From IMG/VR virus record IMGVR_UViG_3300027977_000094, positions 1 to 36,453 of that record: a DNA stretch of 36,453 nt, one strand, 5' to 3'. This DNA is from a virus. Shown here piece after piece: positions 6,537 through 15,736 of this stretch. Position numbers and translations under genes: made by a program. How positions within the stretch are numbered: position 1 is the stretch's first letter; each line of letters begins with the position of its first letter. The notes beneath the pieces are model-generated. The model did no database searches and was not told the DNA's origin. It saw only the letters and a program-made list of their open reading frames with translations.

Positions 6537-6980
6537 ATGCCAGCAGGAAGACCACCAGAATACAACAAAGAAGTACTCTCTAAAGCAAGGGAGTATTTGT
6601 CGTTATGTAATGATCAAGAAATACAACAAACGGTTGGGCTTAGTGCTAAAGGTACAGAACTCTACAAGAATAAAGTAATAGTAAAGATACCAACAAAGGG
6701 AGGATTAGCTAGATATATAGGTGTTAACAGAGACACACTTTATGACTGGAGCAAAAAGTATCCAGATTTTTCCGACATTATGGAAGAGGTTGGTCAAGAG
6801 CAAGAAGATAGACTTATCAATAATGGACTATCAGGCGACTACAATCCAACGATAGCTAAAGTACTTCTCACAAAACACGGTTACAGAGAGGGGATAGATA
6901 ACACAACTAACGATAAAGACCTACCTGTACCAATAGTTAATATACAAAGAGATGATATTCCAAGAAACAACAGCATTTAG
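6537..6980 (+). CDS. terS: Terminase small subunit
   Basis: 147 residues. The N-terminal PAGRPPEYN start and the helix-turn-helix GGLARYIGVNRDTLYDW (about 55-71), followed by a helical oligomerisation region, are typical of gp3/Nu1-like small terminases that recognise the packaging site. The 3' end overlaps the large subunit start by 29 bp, the usual terS-terL order. It would bind viral DNA and hand it to TerL at the portal. Confidence 0.88.
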   Translation: MPAGRPPEYNKEVLSKAREYLSLCNDQEIQQTVGLSAKGTELYKNKVIVKIPTKGGLARYIGVNRDTLYDWSKKYPDFSDIMEEVGQEQEDRLINNGLSGDYNPTIAKVLLTKHGYREGIDNTTNDKDLPVPIVNIQRDDIPRNNSI

Positions 6981-8121
6981 GAAAATAAATACTTTGAAAA
7001 AGCGTATTCGCGTTATTCAAGGTGGAACAAGTGCAAGTAAAACAATATCTATTCTTCTTTACCTTATTGCATACGCACAGACAGATACAACTCCAACATT
7101 AACAAGTATTGTTTCTGAGAGTATCCCACACCTAAAACGAGGTGCTATTCGTGACTTTAAAAATATATTGCAAGCACACAACTACTGGAAGGAAGATAAT
7201 TGGAACGCAACAGATAGTATCTATACATTTGAAACAGGAAGTAAAATAGAGTTTTTTTCAACAGATAATGCAGATAAACTACGAGGAGCCCGACGAGATA
7301 GACTTTTTATAAACGAAGCTAACAACGTACCTTTTGAAGCATTTGAACAACTCGAAGTCCGAACAAAGGAGTTTGTTATTATTGACTATAACCCAACAGT
7401 TGAATTTTGGGCTCATATTGAACTTGTACAAAAAAGGTCTGATGTTGATTTCTTGATATTAACCTACAAAGACAATGAAGGACTCAGTGAAGAAATTATA
7501 AGGTCTATTGAGCAACGAAAGAACCGTAAAGGCTGGTGGCAAGTGTACGGTCTTGGACTTTTAGGAGAAGTTGAAGGAAAGATATACAAGGATTGGAACA
7601 TTATTGAAACAATACCTCATGAGGCTAGACTTGAAAGAAGAGGATTAGATTTTGGTTATACGAATGATCCAACAGCAATTATAGACATTTACTACTACAA
7701 TGGTGGGTATATCCTTGACGAGATTCTTTATCGGAAAGGGCAATCAAATAAACAGATAGCAGACGTTATCATTGCAACGGAAAAAGACTGTCTTGTGGTA
7801 GCAGATAGTGCAGAACCAAAAAGTATAGACGAAATAAAACTCTATGGAGTAAACATACTACCCGCAGTAAAAGGACCAGGTTCAGTTTCCACCGGAATAT
7901 CTTTTGTACAATCACAAAAAATATCTGTAACTAAACGTTCAACAAATCTAATAGCAGAGTACAGGAGTTATTTGTGGAAAGTTGATAACAATGGAAAAAT
8001 TCTTAACGTCCCAGAAGGAGGTTTTGACCACGCAATGGATGCTGTAAGATATGGGTTTACTTCAATCTTGTCGCCGGCACAATATAATCCCATAGCGGTT
8101 GTCACTATCCATGATTTTTAA
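6952..8121 (+). CDS. terL: Terminase large subunit
   Basis: 389 residues, at the short end for the family. The ATPase domain has a Walker A loop GGTSASKT (24-31) and a Walker B-like LFINEANN (118-125) with E122. The RNase H-like nuclease domain shows LDFGYTNDP with D233, VADSAEP with D285, and a C-terminal HAMDAVRYG with D363. It powers DNA translocation into the prohead and cuts the concatemer. The start overlaps terS; no strong Shine-Dalgarno is present, consistent with coupled translation. Confidence 0.97.
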   Translation: MIFQETTAFRKINTLKKRIRVIQGGTSASKTISILLYLIAYAQTDTTPTLTSIVSESIPHLKRGAIRDFKNILQAHNYWKEDNWNATDSIYTFETGSKIEFFSTDNADKLRGARRDRLFINEANNVPFEAFEQLEVRTKEFVIIDYNPTVEFWAHIELVQKRSDVDFLILTYKDNEGLSEEIIRSIEQRKNRKGWWQVYGLGLLGEVEGKIYKDWNIIETIPHEARLERRGLDFGYTNDPTAIIDIYYYNGGYILDEILYRKGQSNKQIADVIIATEKDCLVVADSAEPKSIDEIKLYGVNILPAVKGPGSVSTGISFVQSQKISVTKRSTNLIAEYRSYLWKVDNNGKILNVPEGGFDHAMDAVRYGFTSILSPAQYNPIAVVTIHDF

Positions 8122-8150
8122 TAAAGTTATCCCCAACACCGCTTTACAAA

Positions 8151-8179
8151 TTTAGAGTTTTGTACTTGTAGTGTATAAT
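8151..8179 (+). promoter_or_regulatory. Promoter for the portal gene, near-leaderless
   Basis: TTTAGA (8151-8156), 17 bp, perfect TATAAT (8174-8179). The expected start of transcription (about 8186) is only two bases before the ATG at 8188, so the transcript would be practically leaderless. Confidence 0.6.
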
Positions 8180-8187
8180 AGAAACAT

Positions 8188-10188
8188 ATGATAAATGGAA
8201 TCGTAACTGACAAAGACGGAATACCAATCGATGGCAATGGTACAAAGCTATCTCAATCAACTTACAACCCGTCTGAGGAAATAAAAAAACTTTTTAGCCG
8301 TATTCAAGGTGATTACTTAACAGCTTATAATTTACAACACAGAGGTTTTAATGAATTTGATGGATATTCTCTTTTAGACAGAGCAAGACTAGATCAAGAA
8401 ACATTCGGAGCTTTTGTAGGAGTTTCTAACGACCCTATACACAAGCGATGGCGATGGAAAGGAAGAAAAAATACTGCACGAAATAAAATCATTGGAATAC
8501 TTGCACATCTTATTGCAGGTATGCTTTATCCTATGTGCTACGCTTATAATCAAGATGACAAAGAAGATAAGCTAACAGCTAGGGTTATGCGTATTCTCAT
8601 AGAGAATCATCTTAAAAAAGCGAAATACGAGATAAAGTTTTTGTTTATGGTTACATCTGCTTTGGTAAACCCAGCAGTTTTCATCGAAGTAGAGTACATA
8701 CAAGCACTACAAAAAATCAAAGTAAAAGACAAAGATGGTAAATGGCGTATTGAACAAGCTGTTGATGAACTTCTATCAGGTATTAACTTAAACATATTAC
8801 CTATTGACCAGATACTACTTGGCGACTTCTACACATTTGATATCCAACGACAACCTTTTATTGTACGGCTACGGAGAATACCTTATGACGAAGCACGGGA
8901 AATATACGCTGGAAAATACTTTGTTGATGGAAAAGACCAATTTGACTATGTGCAAGCTGGAATGACACGAGTAATGATGTCCGGACAAGAGAACCAAACA
9001 CTGTATGATATTGAGTGGACCGAGGCAGATAGAAACTACGTCCAAGAAATTACTGTATTTTACAGACCAGAAGACTTGGAGGTTACATTTGTCGGAGGTG
9101 TGTTTATGGGAGACGATAAAGATGTCTACAACTCCAATCCTTTCAAACACCGAAGAATGTCTATGATAGGTGACAAGTGGATGACTATTCCAGTGTATCC
9201 GTTTGCTAAGTCAGGTTTTGAACCACTTGATCCAGCAGGAAGATTTGCTTACTACAAGTCTGCATCCTTTAAAGAATTTTGGGATGACGCTTCTCAAAAC
9301 AGAATGTACCAAATTGCACAAGATGGAACCTATCTCGATGTAATCAAACCACTCTTTATGTCCGGTGTAGCAAAAGCAGACAGTACAGTTATGGTTCCAG
9401 GGGCTACAATTGGAATGCCACTAGGTGCTTCAGTTACTCCTTATCAGCTAGGACCAAACCTACAAGCAGCACTTGAAATGATGCGTGTAAACAAAGATGA
9501 TATGAGTGAGAGTACTCAAGACCAGATAATGTCAGGTATTACTCAAAAAGGAGTTACAGCATACGCTACAAGCAAAGCAGAACAAAACGCACAGGTTATA
9601 CTCGGAGTTTTTGGTGTCATGATAGCAGACCTTGTCAAACAAATAGGTGAACTAGTTATGGATGACATTATTCTTCACACAACAGTAGGAGAACTTGACG
9701 CTTCAGTACCAACAGCACTTCGTATGAAGTTTAGAAAGATAAAACTTCGTGGTAAAGATGGAGGAAAAGATGTTACAAATACAATTGAGTTTTCTGACGA
9801 ATTGATGGGCGAAATGACAGAAGATGACATTAACAAAATGGAGTGGGATATGTTTGAACGATATGGTGGTGTAGATTCAGAAGTTAGACACTTCAAAGTA
9901 AACCCTTACGAGTTTGCTCGGACACAGTTTTCAGTATACATTGATCCACAACAGATAGTTTCTCGCTCTATGGGAACTGATGAGCTAAAGAAAGAACGAG
10001 TATTTAATATACTTACTGATCCACGAGTTGCCCCATTTGTAAATCAACAAGCGGTAGTAGATAAGTTTGTACTTGAAGAATTTTCAGACGGAGACCCAGA
10101 CCAGTTCAAAGTACAACCGAATAATGAAATGTTGGATAGTATTATGGGACAACCACCAACACAACCAAAGCAACCAATTATTAGTTAA
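8188..10188 (+). CDS. Portal (head-tail connector) protein
   Basis: 666 residues, directly after terL, the canonical place for the portal. Its length and large alpha/beta character fit podovirus-type portals of about 500-750 residues. A helix-rich C-terminal region with QAALEMMRVNKDD, SGITQKGVTAYATS and the IDPQQIVSR segment resembles stem/crown parts of such portals. It forms the dodecameric ring for DNA entry and exit and seats the terminase. No fused scaffold or protease domain is seen. Confidence 0.85.
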   Translation: MINGIVTDKDGIPIDGNGTKLSQSTYNPSEEIKKLFSRIQGDYLTAYNLQHRGFNEFDGYSLLDRARLDQETFGAFVGVSNDPIHKRWRWKGRKNTARNKIIGILAHLIAGMLYPMCYAYNQDDKEDKLTARVMRILIENHLKKAKYEIKFLFMVTSALVNPAVFIEVEYIQALQKIKVKDKDGKWRIEQAVDELLSGINLNILPIDQILLGDFYTFDIQRQPFIVRLRRIPYDEAREIYAGKYFVDGKDQFDYVQAGMTRVMMSGQENQTLYDIEWTEADRNYVQEITVFYRPEDLEVTFVGGVFMGDDKDVYNSNPFKHRRMSMIGDKWMTIPVYPFAKSGFEPLDPAGRFAYYKSASFKEFWDDASQNRMYQIAQDGTYLDVIKPLFMSGVAKADSTVMVPGATIGMPLGASVTPYQLGPNLQAALEMMRVNKDDMSESTQDQIMSGITQKGVTAYATSKAEQNAQVILGVFGVMIADLVKQIGELVMDDIILHTTVGELDASVPTALRMKFRKIKLRGKDGGKDVTNTIEFSDELMGEMTEDDINKMEWDMFERYGGVDSEVRHFKVNPYEFARTQFSVYIDPQQIVSRSMGTDELKKERVFNILTDPRVAPFVNQQAVVDKFVLEEFSDGDPDQFKVQPNNEMLDSIMGQPPTQPKQPIIS

Positions 10189-10197
10189 AACAATTAT

Positions 10198-10329
10198 ATG
10201 GACAAAAAGAAAATAGTTTTTGTTGGAAAAATGAATAAAGGAGAGCATGACAAAGCAATGAAGATGCTCAAAAATGGAATGATGGGAAAGAAAAAGGTCG
10301 GAAGAAAAAGTAGTAAAAAGGAATGTTAA
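10198..10329 (+). CDS. Small basic protein
   Basis: 43 residues, methionine- and lysine-rich (KMLKNGMMGKKK). It lies 9 bp after the portal gene and is oriented with the head operon. Probably disordered; resembles short basic ORFs next to portal genes in environmental phages. Function unknown. Confidence 0.5.
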   Translation: MDKKKIVFVGKMNKGEHDKAMKMLKNGMMGKKKVGRKSSKKEC

Positions 10330-10332
10330 TAT

Positions 10333-10419
10333 ATGAAACCAAAAAAAGGAATGAAACTCCACAAGTTCATTGCAACTGGTGGAAAACCAAAAGACTTTAA
10401 AAAGGTAAACAAAAAATAG
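10333..10419 (+). CDS. Very small basic protein
   Basis: 28 residues (MKPKKGMKLHKFIATGG start), 3 bp after the previous stop and 1 bp before the next ATG. The compact spacing and coding-like composition support it despite its length. Function unknown. Confidence 0.4.
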   Translation: MKPKKGMKLHKFIATGGKPKDFKKVNKK

Positions 10420-10420
10420 T

Positions 10421-10624
10421 ATGGAATGGGCGGTAAATATAATTAAATTTCAACGAGCAAAAGAACTCTCTAACTCAAAAGATGAAGAAGATATTAAAAG
10501 GATATACATCTCTATTGGAGGTCTTATAAATAAAAATTATGTTGAAAAAAATAACGTTATACCTGACATTGTGGTTGCTAAAAAGAGTGCAACTAAAAAA
10601 AGAACAAAAAGCAAAGCTAGTTAA
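10421..10624 (+). CDS. Small hypothetical protein, basic tail
   Basis: 67 residues. An amphipathic N-terminal part (EWAVNIIKFQRAKEL) is followed by a strongly basic tail rich in K, T and S. It overlaps the next frame extensively, so one of the two starts must be reinterpreted. Located between portal and scaffold genes; possible DNA- or head-associated protein. Confidence 0.5.
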   Translation: MEWAVNIIKFQRAKELSNSKDEEDIKRIYISIGGLINKNYVEKNNVIPDIVVAKKSATKKRTKSKAS

Positions 10625-10925
10625 TGAACTTATCCTAAACTTCAATTCAATTCCTCTTCAAGAGGTTATAGATATACGACCAGAAGGAGAGGTTTATGTC
10701 AGAGGGACTAAATTAAGCCAAGAACAAGTAGCTGATTTTAAACTAAGTGCAATGGCATTGCAGAATTCCAACGCTCGAAGGATTATCAATGACCAGCTGA
10801 GATATAAAGCAATAGAGTTAGGTGTTAAAAAAGGATTTGATTCAGACAGTATTTTATTTGCAAAGGCATGGTTATATGCAATTCAAGAAGAAGAAAATCT
10901 TTTGAATAGAATTGTGGATAACTAG
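10539..10925 (+). CDS. Hypothetical head-region protein, start uncertain
   Basis: Up to 128 residues. From ATG 10539 it would overlap the previous gene by 86 bp; GTG 10587 gives a shorter overlap and removes a low-quality hydrophobic start. The reliable part (SIPLQEVIDIRPEGEVYVRGTK to the C-terminal helix) looks like a compact alpha/beta domain followed by helices. It ends just before the promoter of the scaffold gene. No family recognised. Confidence 0.55.
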   Translation: MLKKITLYLTLWLLKRVQLKKEQKAKLVNELILNFNSIPLQEVIDIRPEGEVYVRGTKLSQEQVADFKLSAMALQNSNARRIINDQLRYKAIELGVKKGFDSDSILFAKAWLYAIQEEENLLNRIVDN

Positions 10926-10928
10926 AGT

Positions 10929-10957
10929 TTGATTTTTAAAATAGTCAAGAGTATAAT
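10929..10957 (+). promoter_or_regulatory. Promoter of the scaffold/capsid genes
   Basis: TTGATT (10929-10934), 17 bp, TATAAT (10952-10957). The leader of about 65 bases to the ATG at 11030 contains a CACTG/CAGTG hairpin (about 11004-11022). A dedicated strong promoter fits the need for large amounts of capsid protein. Confidence 0.6.
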
Positions 10958-11029
10958 TATTAACAATAGGTGACTTCTACCTTTAAAGAAGATTAAAACG
11001 CAACACTGGCTATATAACAGTGACTATCT

Positions 11030-11635
11030 ATGAGTGAAGAAATAAAACAGGAAGACATTATCACGACCCCAACTTCCGAGGTCATCGAACAAGACCCTTT
11101 GAAAGAAGAACTTGAAAGAGTTACTAAAAATCAAGGACGTTCAGAAGCTGAAAAGGCAGCTTTCTCTCTTAAAAAAACAGCCGAAAGACTTAAAGAACTC
11201 GGAGGTGATCCACTTAGCGTTATTCAACCAGAATACGATGAAGAGGAAGAAGAAGATGAAAAGCCAGTGACTATCGGAATGCTAAAAAAATTACGACAAG
11301 AAGAATCACTCAAAACTTCTATACAACTTGCTAACGACATTGAAGGTGAAACTGAAAGAGAATTAACAATCTTTCATCTAAACAATTCAATTAAATCAAC
11401 AGGAAATCCACAAGAAGATTTACGACTCGCAAGAGCTATCGTAAACTCATCTCGTAATGGGAAGATTGTTGAAGAACTTTCAAGAAAATCAGAACCTAAA
11501 ACATTTTCATCATCAGCGGGAGCACCAGCAAATGTTACTCCTCAAACTGAAGAACTTACTGAAGCAGAACTTCAATTTACAAAACCACCTTTTAATTTAA
11601 CAAAGGAACAAGTATTGAAGTCACGCATTACATAG
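11030..11635 (+). CDS. Putative capsid scaffolding protein
   Basis: 201 residues, acidic and helical, with an EEEEEDE tract around residue 75. Disordered ends and a charged C-terminal motif (FNLTKEQVLKSRIT) suit a scaffold that binds capsid subunits. It lies immediately upstream of the decoration candidate and the major capsid protein, the conserved position of scaffolds. No protease signature was seen, so prohead maturation may not need one. Assigned by position and composition rather than motif. Confidence 0.65.
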   Translation: MSEEIKQEDIITTPTSEVIEQDPLKEELERVTKNQGRSEAEKAAFSLKKTAERLKELGGDPLSVIQPEYDEEEEEDEKPVTIGMLKKLRQEESLKTSIQLANDIEGETERELTIFHLNNSIKSTGNPQEDLRLARAIVNSSRNGKIVEELSRKSEPKTFSSSAGAPANVTPQTEELTEAELQFTKPPFNLTKEQVLKSRIT

Positions 11636-11681
11636 GTTTTCAAAAGGTCTTGTAATTATTAACTTATTACAAAACCTTACA

Positions 11682-12203
11682 ATGGCAGCAGTACAAAATA
11701 ATATCGTTATTCTTAACGAAACAGACCCACGATTCGCTATTCCTGGTGTTCTAGTAGCAGCAGGAGGTGTAGCAACAATTGCAGCAGGAACTCCAACAAA
11801 AGGAGCAGACGCAGCAGCAGCCTCACCTTGGACAGGAGCAGTTGTTCCTATGGTAGACGGTGATGGTACAACAGCACAACGATTCACTGGTATCGCAAAA
11901 TCAACTTCAACAGATACAGCAGCGGCAGCAGGAGCAGTAACTCTTTGGTTACCACTTCCTGGATATGTATACGCTTGTAAAGCTAAAACAGCTTCAACAG
12001 CAGATACAGCAGCAGAAGTACAAGCACTTTTCGGAAAAAGAGTGGTATTTGACCTTACTTCATCACTCTGGTCGATTGATGCAGCAGCAGCGGACGCAGT
12101 AGCTAACTGTGTGACTATTATTGGTGGTGACTATCAATCTCAAACATTGTGGTTCACTTACCGACAATCAGGAACTATGCTTAACCTTACAATCTCTGCT
12201 TAA
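11682..12203 (+). CDS. Candidate capsid decoration/minor head protein
   Basis: 173 residues, very rich in Ala, Thr and Gly, beta-type, without Cys-rich or enzymatic motifs (DPRFAIPGVLVAAGG at the start). It sits between the scaffold and major capsid genes, where lambda gpD-type cement proteins are usually encoded. Alanine runs in GCA codons are notable. Function inferred from position. Confidence 0.6.
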   Translation: MAAVQNNIVILNETDPRFAIPGVLVAAGGVATIAAGTPTKGADAAAASPWTGAVVPMVDGDGTTAQRFTGIAKSTSTDTAAAAGAVTLWLPLPGYVYACKAKTASTADTAAEVQALFGKRVVFDLTSSLWSIDAAAADAVANCVTIIGGDYQSQTLWFTYRQSGTMLNLTISA

Positions 12204-12224
12204 CAACTAATTTAATATACTTAT

Positions 12225-13154
12225 ATGAATAATGACACAGCACCGAATCTCATATTGGTCAAGACAGCACTAGACAAACTTTTCGATCAGGCAACTATTG
12301 AAATGGCAACACCTGGAAAAGCAACTGCTCTTGACGAGATGGTATTCACACAAGATAGTGCAACTAACGCAGCGGTAGTATCTTCAGTACTCGGAGGAGG
12401 TGGATATTTCCAAACAACAACTGATGATGTTCCTCTTGTAAACGAAGCTAACGCTTCTGCTGCAGCAGCGAAGACATCACTTGTTCTTCAATTTATCAAG
12501 AACCTTCCAATCTCACGAACTTTTATGGCTGACCAACAATTGTCAGCAGTTTCAAAGTCAGTGAAGCAACAAGCTATGACATATGGAGCAACTCGTGACC
12601 GAAATGCTTTCAATGTTTACGCACTCGGGTTTACAACTCAACTTACTATTGATGGAGTTGCTTTGTTCTCTAACTCTCACGTTAACCAAAACGGGGATAC
12701 AGTAGATAACCTAGAAACAGGAGCATTGACAGATAGCAACCTAAACGTAATGGTTAACAGCCTACGAACTCAGTTGTCACAAACTGGTGTAATTCTTGGA
12801 TACGAACCAAAATGGCTTCTTACTCCATCAATTCTACACAAGACTGGTATGTCAGTTGCAAAGTCAGTTCTTCAAGCGGGAACAGGAAACAACAACCTAA
12901 ACTACTACTCAGAAATGTACCCAGGTATGAAAGTTGTTTACTCTCCATTCCTTGATTCAACTTCAACAACAGCATATTTCGTTGGTTCACAAACACACGG
13001 AGTATCACGATTTGTTCGAGAATCATTCTTTACTGACCTTATTGACTGGAAATACTCTGCAAACGACCAATACCAATACAAGATGCGAGCACGAGAAGTG
13101 GTTGACTCTATTGAGTACTCAGGTTTGGTTGGATCAACAGGAACAACAGCATAG
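12225..13154 (+). CDS. Major capsid protein, HK97 fold (Mu gpT-like)
   Basis: 309 residues. The LFSNSHVN motif (about 148-155), the preceding E-loop-like region and the P-domain region (GVILGYEPKWLLTP) resemble the Mu gpT/HK97-type capsid group. It forms the icosahedral shell. Codon use is strongly selected: seven of its eight Arg codons are CGA, matching the phage tRNA-Arg(TCG). Two overlapping shadow ORFs are ignored. Confidence 0.88.
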   Translation: MNNDTAPNLILVKTALDKLFDQATIEMATPGKATALDEMVFTQDSATNAAVVSSVLGGGGYFQTTTDDVPLVNEANASAAAAKTSLVLQFIKNLPISRTFMADQQLSAVSKSVKQQAMTYGATRDRNAFNVYALGFTTQLTIDGVALFSNSHVNQNGDTVDNLETGALTDSNLNVMVNSLRTQLSQTGVILGYEPKWLLTPSILHKTGMSVAKSVLQAGTGNNNLNYYSEMYPGMKVVYSPFLDSTSTTAYFVGSQTHGVSRFVRESFFTDLIDWKYSANDQYQYKMRAREVVDSIEYSGLVGSTGTTA

Positions 13155-13198
13155 TCTTTTGTCGAAAGATTATTTATTAAATAACTATACAAAAAACT

Positions 13199-14182
13199 AT
13201 GGATTCATTAGTTACAAATTTCCCAAATGGAGTATCAAGTTTTGGACAAGTTCTATATGGTTCAGGAATCGTAACACAAGGTAATGTGTGGTTTGTTGCA
13301 CCAGGAACTGGTTCTGACGTGAACGACGGGAAAACAGCAAGAACACCATTTGCTACACTTGCAAAAGCGCTTGATTCAGCAACAGCTAATCAAAACGATA
13401 TTGTGTATCTTTTGGCGCAAAGCAATACAGCGGCAGACACAACAGATTATCAATCAACAGCACTCGATTGGAATAAAGACGGTGTTCATCTCATTGGTAT
13501 CAATAATGGGGTCCAAATTGGACAACGTTCTCGTATATCAAACCTATCAACAGCAACAGCTATTGTAGATGGATTGTTTATTGTCTCAGCAGATAACTGT
13601 TTGATTGCAAATATCGAGGTGTTCCAAGGACAAGGTGGTACTAACCCAACAGGAGCTAGTATTGCTGTAAAAGTTTCAGGTCAAAGAAATCGTTTCTACA
13701 ATTGTCAGATTTCAGGTATTGGTCACTCAGAGCTCGATGATGCTACATCTCGTTCTCTCAGTGTTACAGGCGCTGAAAACTACTTTGAGAAATGCTACAT
13801 TGGTCTTGACACAGTAATCCGAGCTACAGCTACAGCTGAAGTAACAGTTGGGGATATTGCAAGAACTATCTTTGATGGATGTTTCTTCAATACTTACACT
13901 TCATTGTCTACATTCAAAATGGTGACATATAGTGCGCCTGACCGTTTTATCTTGTTCAAGAACTGTGTGATCAATGCTGTTCTTAATATCACAAGTGCGG
14001 TAGCTCCTACTGGAGCATTGGCAGCGGCTACTTCAGTCAACGGAACAATCCTTGTTGTGAATAGTCCAGTTATCGGTTTTGCAGATGTTGCAACAGCCGA
14101 CGACACAAAGATTCTGGTTTACGGAACTGGAAATGGTACCCTAGTAGGACTTGGTCTTGCTGGTACTGTGGATGTTGCTTAG
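13199..14182 (+). CDS. Right-handed beta-helix protein next to the capsid gene
   Basis: 327 residues. The start NVWFVAPGTGSDVNDGKT and the following TPFATLAKALDSA are the typical entry of pectate-lyase-like parallel beta-helix proteins. Repeated short strands (DNCLIANIEVF, NRFYNCQISG, NYFEKCYIG, FDGCFFN) make the coils. It lies directly after the capsid gene, not in the tail region, so a head fibre or vertex protein is plausible. No catalytic residues could be assigned. Confidence 0.7.
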   Translation: MDSLVTNFPNGVSSFGQVLYGSGIVTQGNVWFVAPGTGSDVNDGKTARTPFATLAKALDSATANQNDIVYLLAQSNTAADTTDYQSTALDWNKDGVHLIGINNGVQIGQRSRISNLSTATAIVDGLFIVSADNCLIANIEVFQGQGGTNPTGASIAVKVSGQRNRFYNCQISGIGHSELDDATSRSLSVTGAENYFEKCYIGLDTVIRATATAEVTVGDIARTIFDGCFFNTYTSLSTFKMVTYSAPDRFILFKNCVINAVLNITSAVAPTGALAAATSVNGTILVVNSPVIGFADVATADDTKILVYGTGNGTLVGLGLAGTVDVA

Positions 14183-14197
14183 TAGATCATTCTTTTA

Positions 14198-14220
14198 CTC
14201 AGACCATTATGTGGTCTGAG
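14198..14220 (+). terminator. Strong hairpin after the beta-helix gene
   Basis: CTCAGACCA (14198-14206) and TGGTCTGAG (14212-14220) form a perfect 9-bp stem with a 5-base loop. There is no good T tract behind it, so it may be a partial terminator or an RNase-protecting 3' end for the abundant capsid mRNA. Confidence 0.5.
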
Positions 14221-14254
14221 ATAAGTGAGGGATTACTAATTAAAAAATAACATT

Positions 14255-14533
14255 ATGCAATTACGAGACAACTATCAATATCAAGCAATTTCAACAGCAA
14301 CAACAACTCAGGTTGATACAGGGCAAGGACAACTTATAGCTATTATTGTTGGAGAAACTGCAGCAGGTGCAATTTCAATTATTGATAACACTTCTGGTTC
14401 AACCGCGAATATCGGGGCATTCAAGGCAAGTATCGTTGAAGGTACATATTGGTTCCTTTGTCAATACGCAGCAGGTTTGCGAATTATAACTGCTGGAGCT
14501 TCAAAGATTACTGTAATTTACTCACCTATCTAA
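14255..14533 (+). CDS. Small virion protein (common phage head/tail family)
   Basis: 92 residues. The pattern QLRDNYQYQAISTATTTQV, an ISIIDNTSG strand and a final SKITVIYSPI is a small beta-sandwich type widespread in podoviruses between capsid and tail genes. Probable capsid- or connector-associated protein. It is 1 bp from the next gene. Confidence 0.6.
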   Translation: MQLRDNYQYQAISTATTTQVDTGQGQLIAIIVGETAAGAISIIDNTSGSTANIGAFKASIVEGTYWFLCQYAAGLRIITAGASKITVIYSPI

Positions 14534-14534
14534 T

Positions 14535-15734
14535 ATGGCACTCCATACTGTCTCACAACTTAAAGATAGTATCGCTGGGATGTTATCAGGAATAGACATC
14601 AACAACGTTGACGATTTAAACGGTTGTTTAGAGCGAGCAGCACGAGAGATGGTCCAAAAAGCTGATATACCAGAAGCGTCAGGGATTCAGAATATAACTC
14701 TCTATAATGGTGTATACAACTATCTTTGTGACACAACAATTTTTGGAACCGCTATTGTAGATATTCGTCCACAAGGTATTACACGATCCGTGAACGACTT
14801 TGTGTACAAAAAACCACAAGAGCTTTTTGACCGAGTGAAAGGATATCTTCCAAATGGTACAATGGCAACTTTTGAGTATTCAAATGGAGTACCAATTATC
14901 CGGATAGAGTCAACGCAAACAATTCCAAAAGTAGAACTTGACACAATGAGTTCTACAACAGGATGGACTGCTGGTGGTTCAGCTTCAGGTCTTACACAAG
15001 ATACAGCAGTATATTACCAACAACCAGCTTCTTTACGTTTTACTCTTACAGGAAGTTCAACCGGAACGCTTACAAAAACTCTCTCAAGCTCACTTTCAAT
15101 CTCATCTTACGAAGATGTTGGAGTAGCTTTTCTCGCTATACGAATACCAGATGGAGCTACAGCTTCTAATCTAACTTCAATTGCATTACGGTTAGGGTCT
15201 AGTGATTCTGCGTATGACGAAGTTTCAGATACTGATGGATTCTTGGGAGCTTGGGTAGCAGGAGAGTGGCTTTTGGTAGCGTTTGATTTTGCTAGTTCAA
15301 CAAGTACAGGAACACCAGACTGGTCAGCAATTGATTACATACAGGTAAGGCTCGCTCATACAGGAACATTCACTAACTTTAGAGTTGGTGGGCTTTGGAT
15401 TTCTCAACCATCACCTTCACAAATAGTGTTCCAAAGTGCAGCGATATTTATTCCAAGCGGTTCTACCACAGCTTTGACAACGATTACTGCAAATACAGAT
15501 ACAATCATACTAAATGATCCTGCATATACTATTTACGAATACGAAGGTGCTGTCGCTGTACTTCTACAAACGGGTGCGTCAGAGAGTAGTCCAATACTTC
15601 AGTCATTCAAAAATAAACTGTACGGAGAGGGAAGTGATAGTGGGCTATACGTTCATTATCGAGGAGACAATCCATCAGAAGAATTGCGAACTGTTGGAAA
15701 CTATTATTCAGGAGATGATTATTTTGGCTGGTAA
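14535..15734 (+). CDS. Head-tail adaptor with inserted jelly-roll (carbohydrate-binding-like) domain
   Basis: 399 residues. N-terminal about 130 residues: helical start (VSQLKDSIAGMLSG) and a beta part (RPQGITRSVNDFVYKKP), as in adaptor/gatekeeper proteins next to nozzle genes. About 135-292 looks like a CBM/laminin-type jelly roll (LDTMSSTTGWTAGGSASGL at the start, FLAIRIPDG, WLLVAFDF, YIQVRLA, FRVGGLWIS). The C-terminus (about 293-399) resumes the adaptor pattern, so the jelly roll appears to be an insertion. It may decorate the neck or bind host glycans. Confidence 0.6.
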   Translation: MALHTVSQLKDSIAGMLSGIDINNVDDLNGCLERAAREMVQKADIPEASGIQNITLYNGVYNYLCDTTIFGTAIVDIRPQGITRSVNDFVYKKPQELFDRVKGYLPNGTMATFEYSNGVPIIRIESTQTIPKVELDTMSSTTGWTAGGSASGLTQDTAVYYQQPASLRFTLTGSSTGTLTKTLSSSLSISSYEDVGVAFLAIRIPDGATASNLTSIALRLGSSDSAYDEVSDTDGFLGAWVAGEWLLVAFDFASSTSTGTPDWSAIDYIQVRLAHTGTFTNFRVGGLWISQPSPSQIVFQSAAIFIPSGSTTALTTITANTDTIILNDPAYTIYEYEGAVAVLLQTGASESSPILQSFKNKLYGEGSDSGLYVHYRGDNPSEELRTVGNYYSGDDYFGW

Positions 15735-15736
15735 CT

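Noticed and set aside
12934-13284. ORFs overlapping the capsid gene in other frames
   Set aside because: Out-of-frame readings of the MCP and beta-helix genes with Gln/Leu/His-rich nonsense composition.
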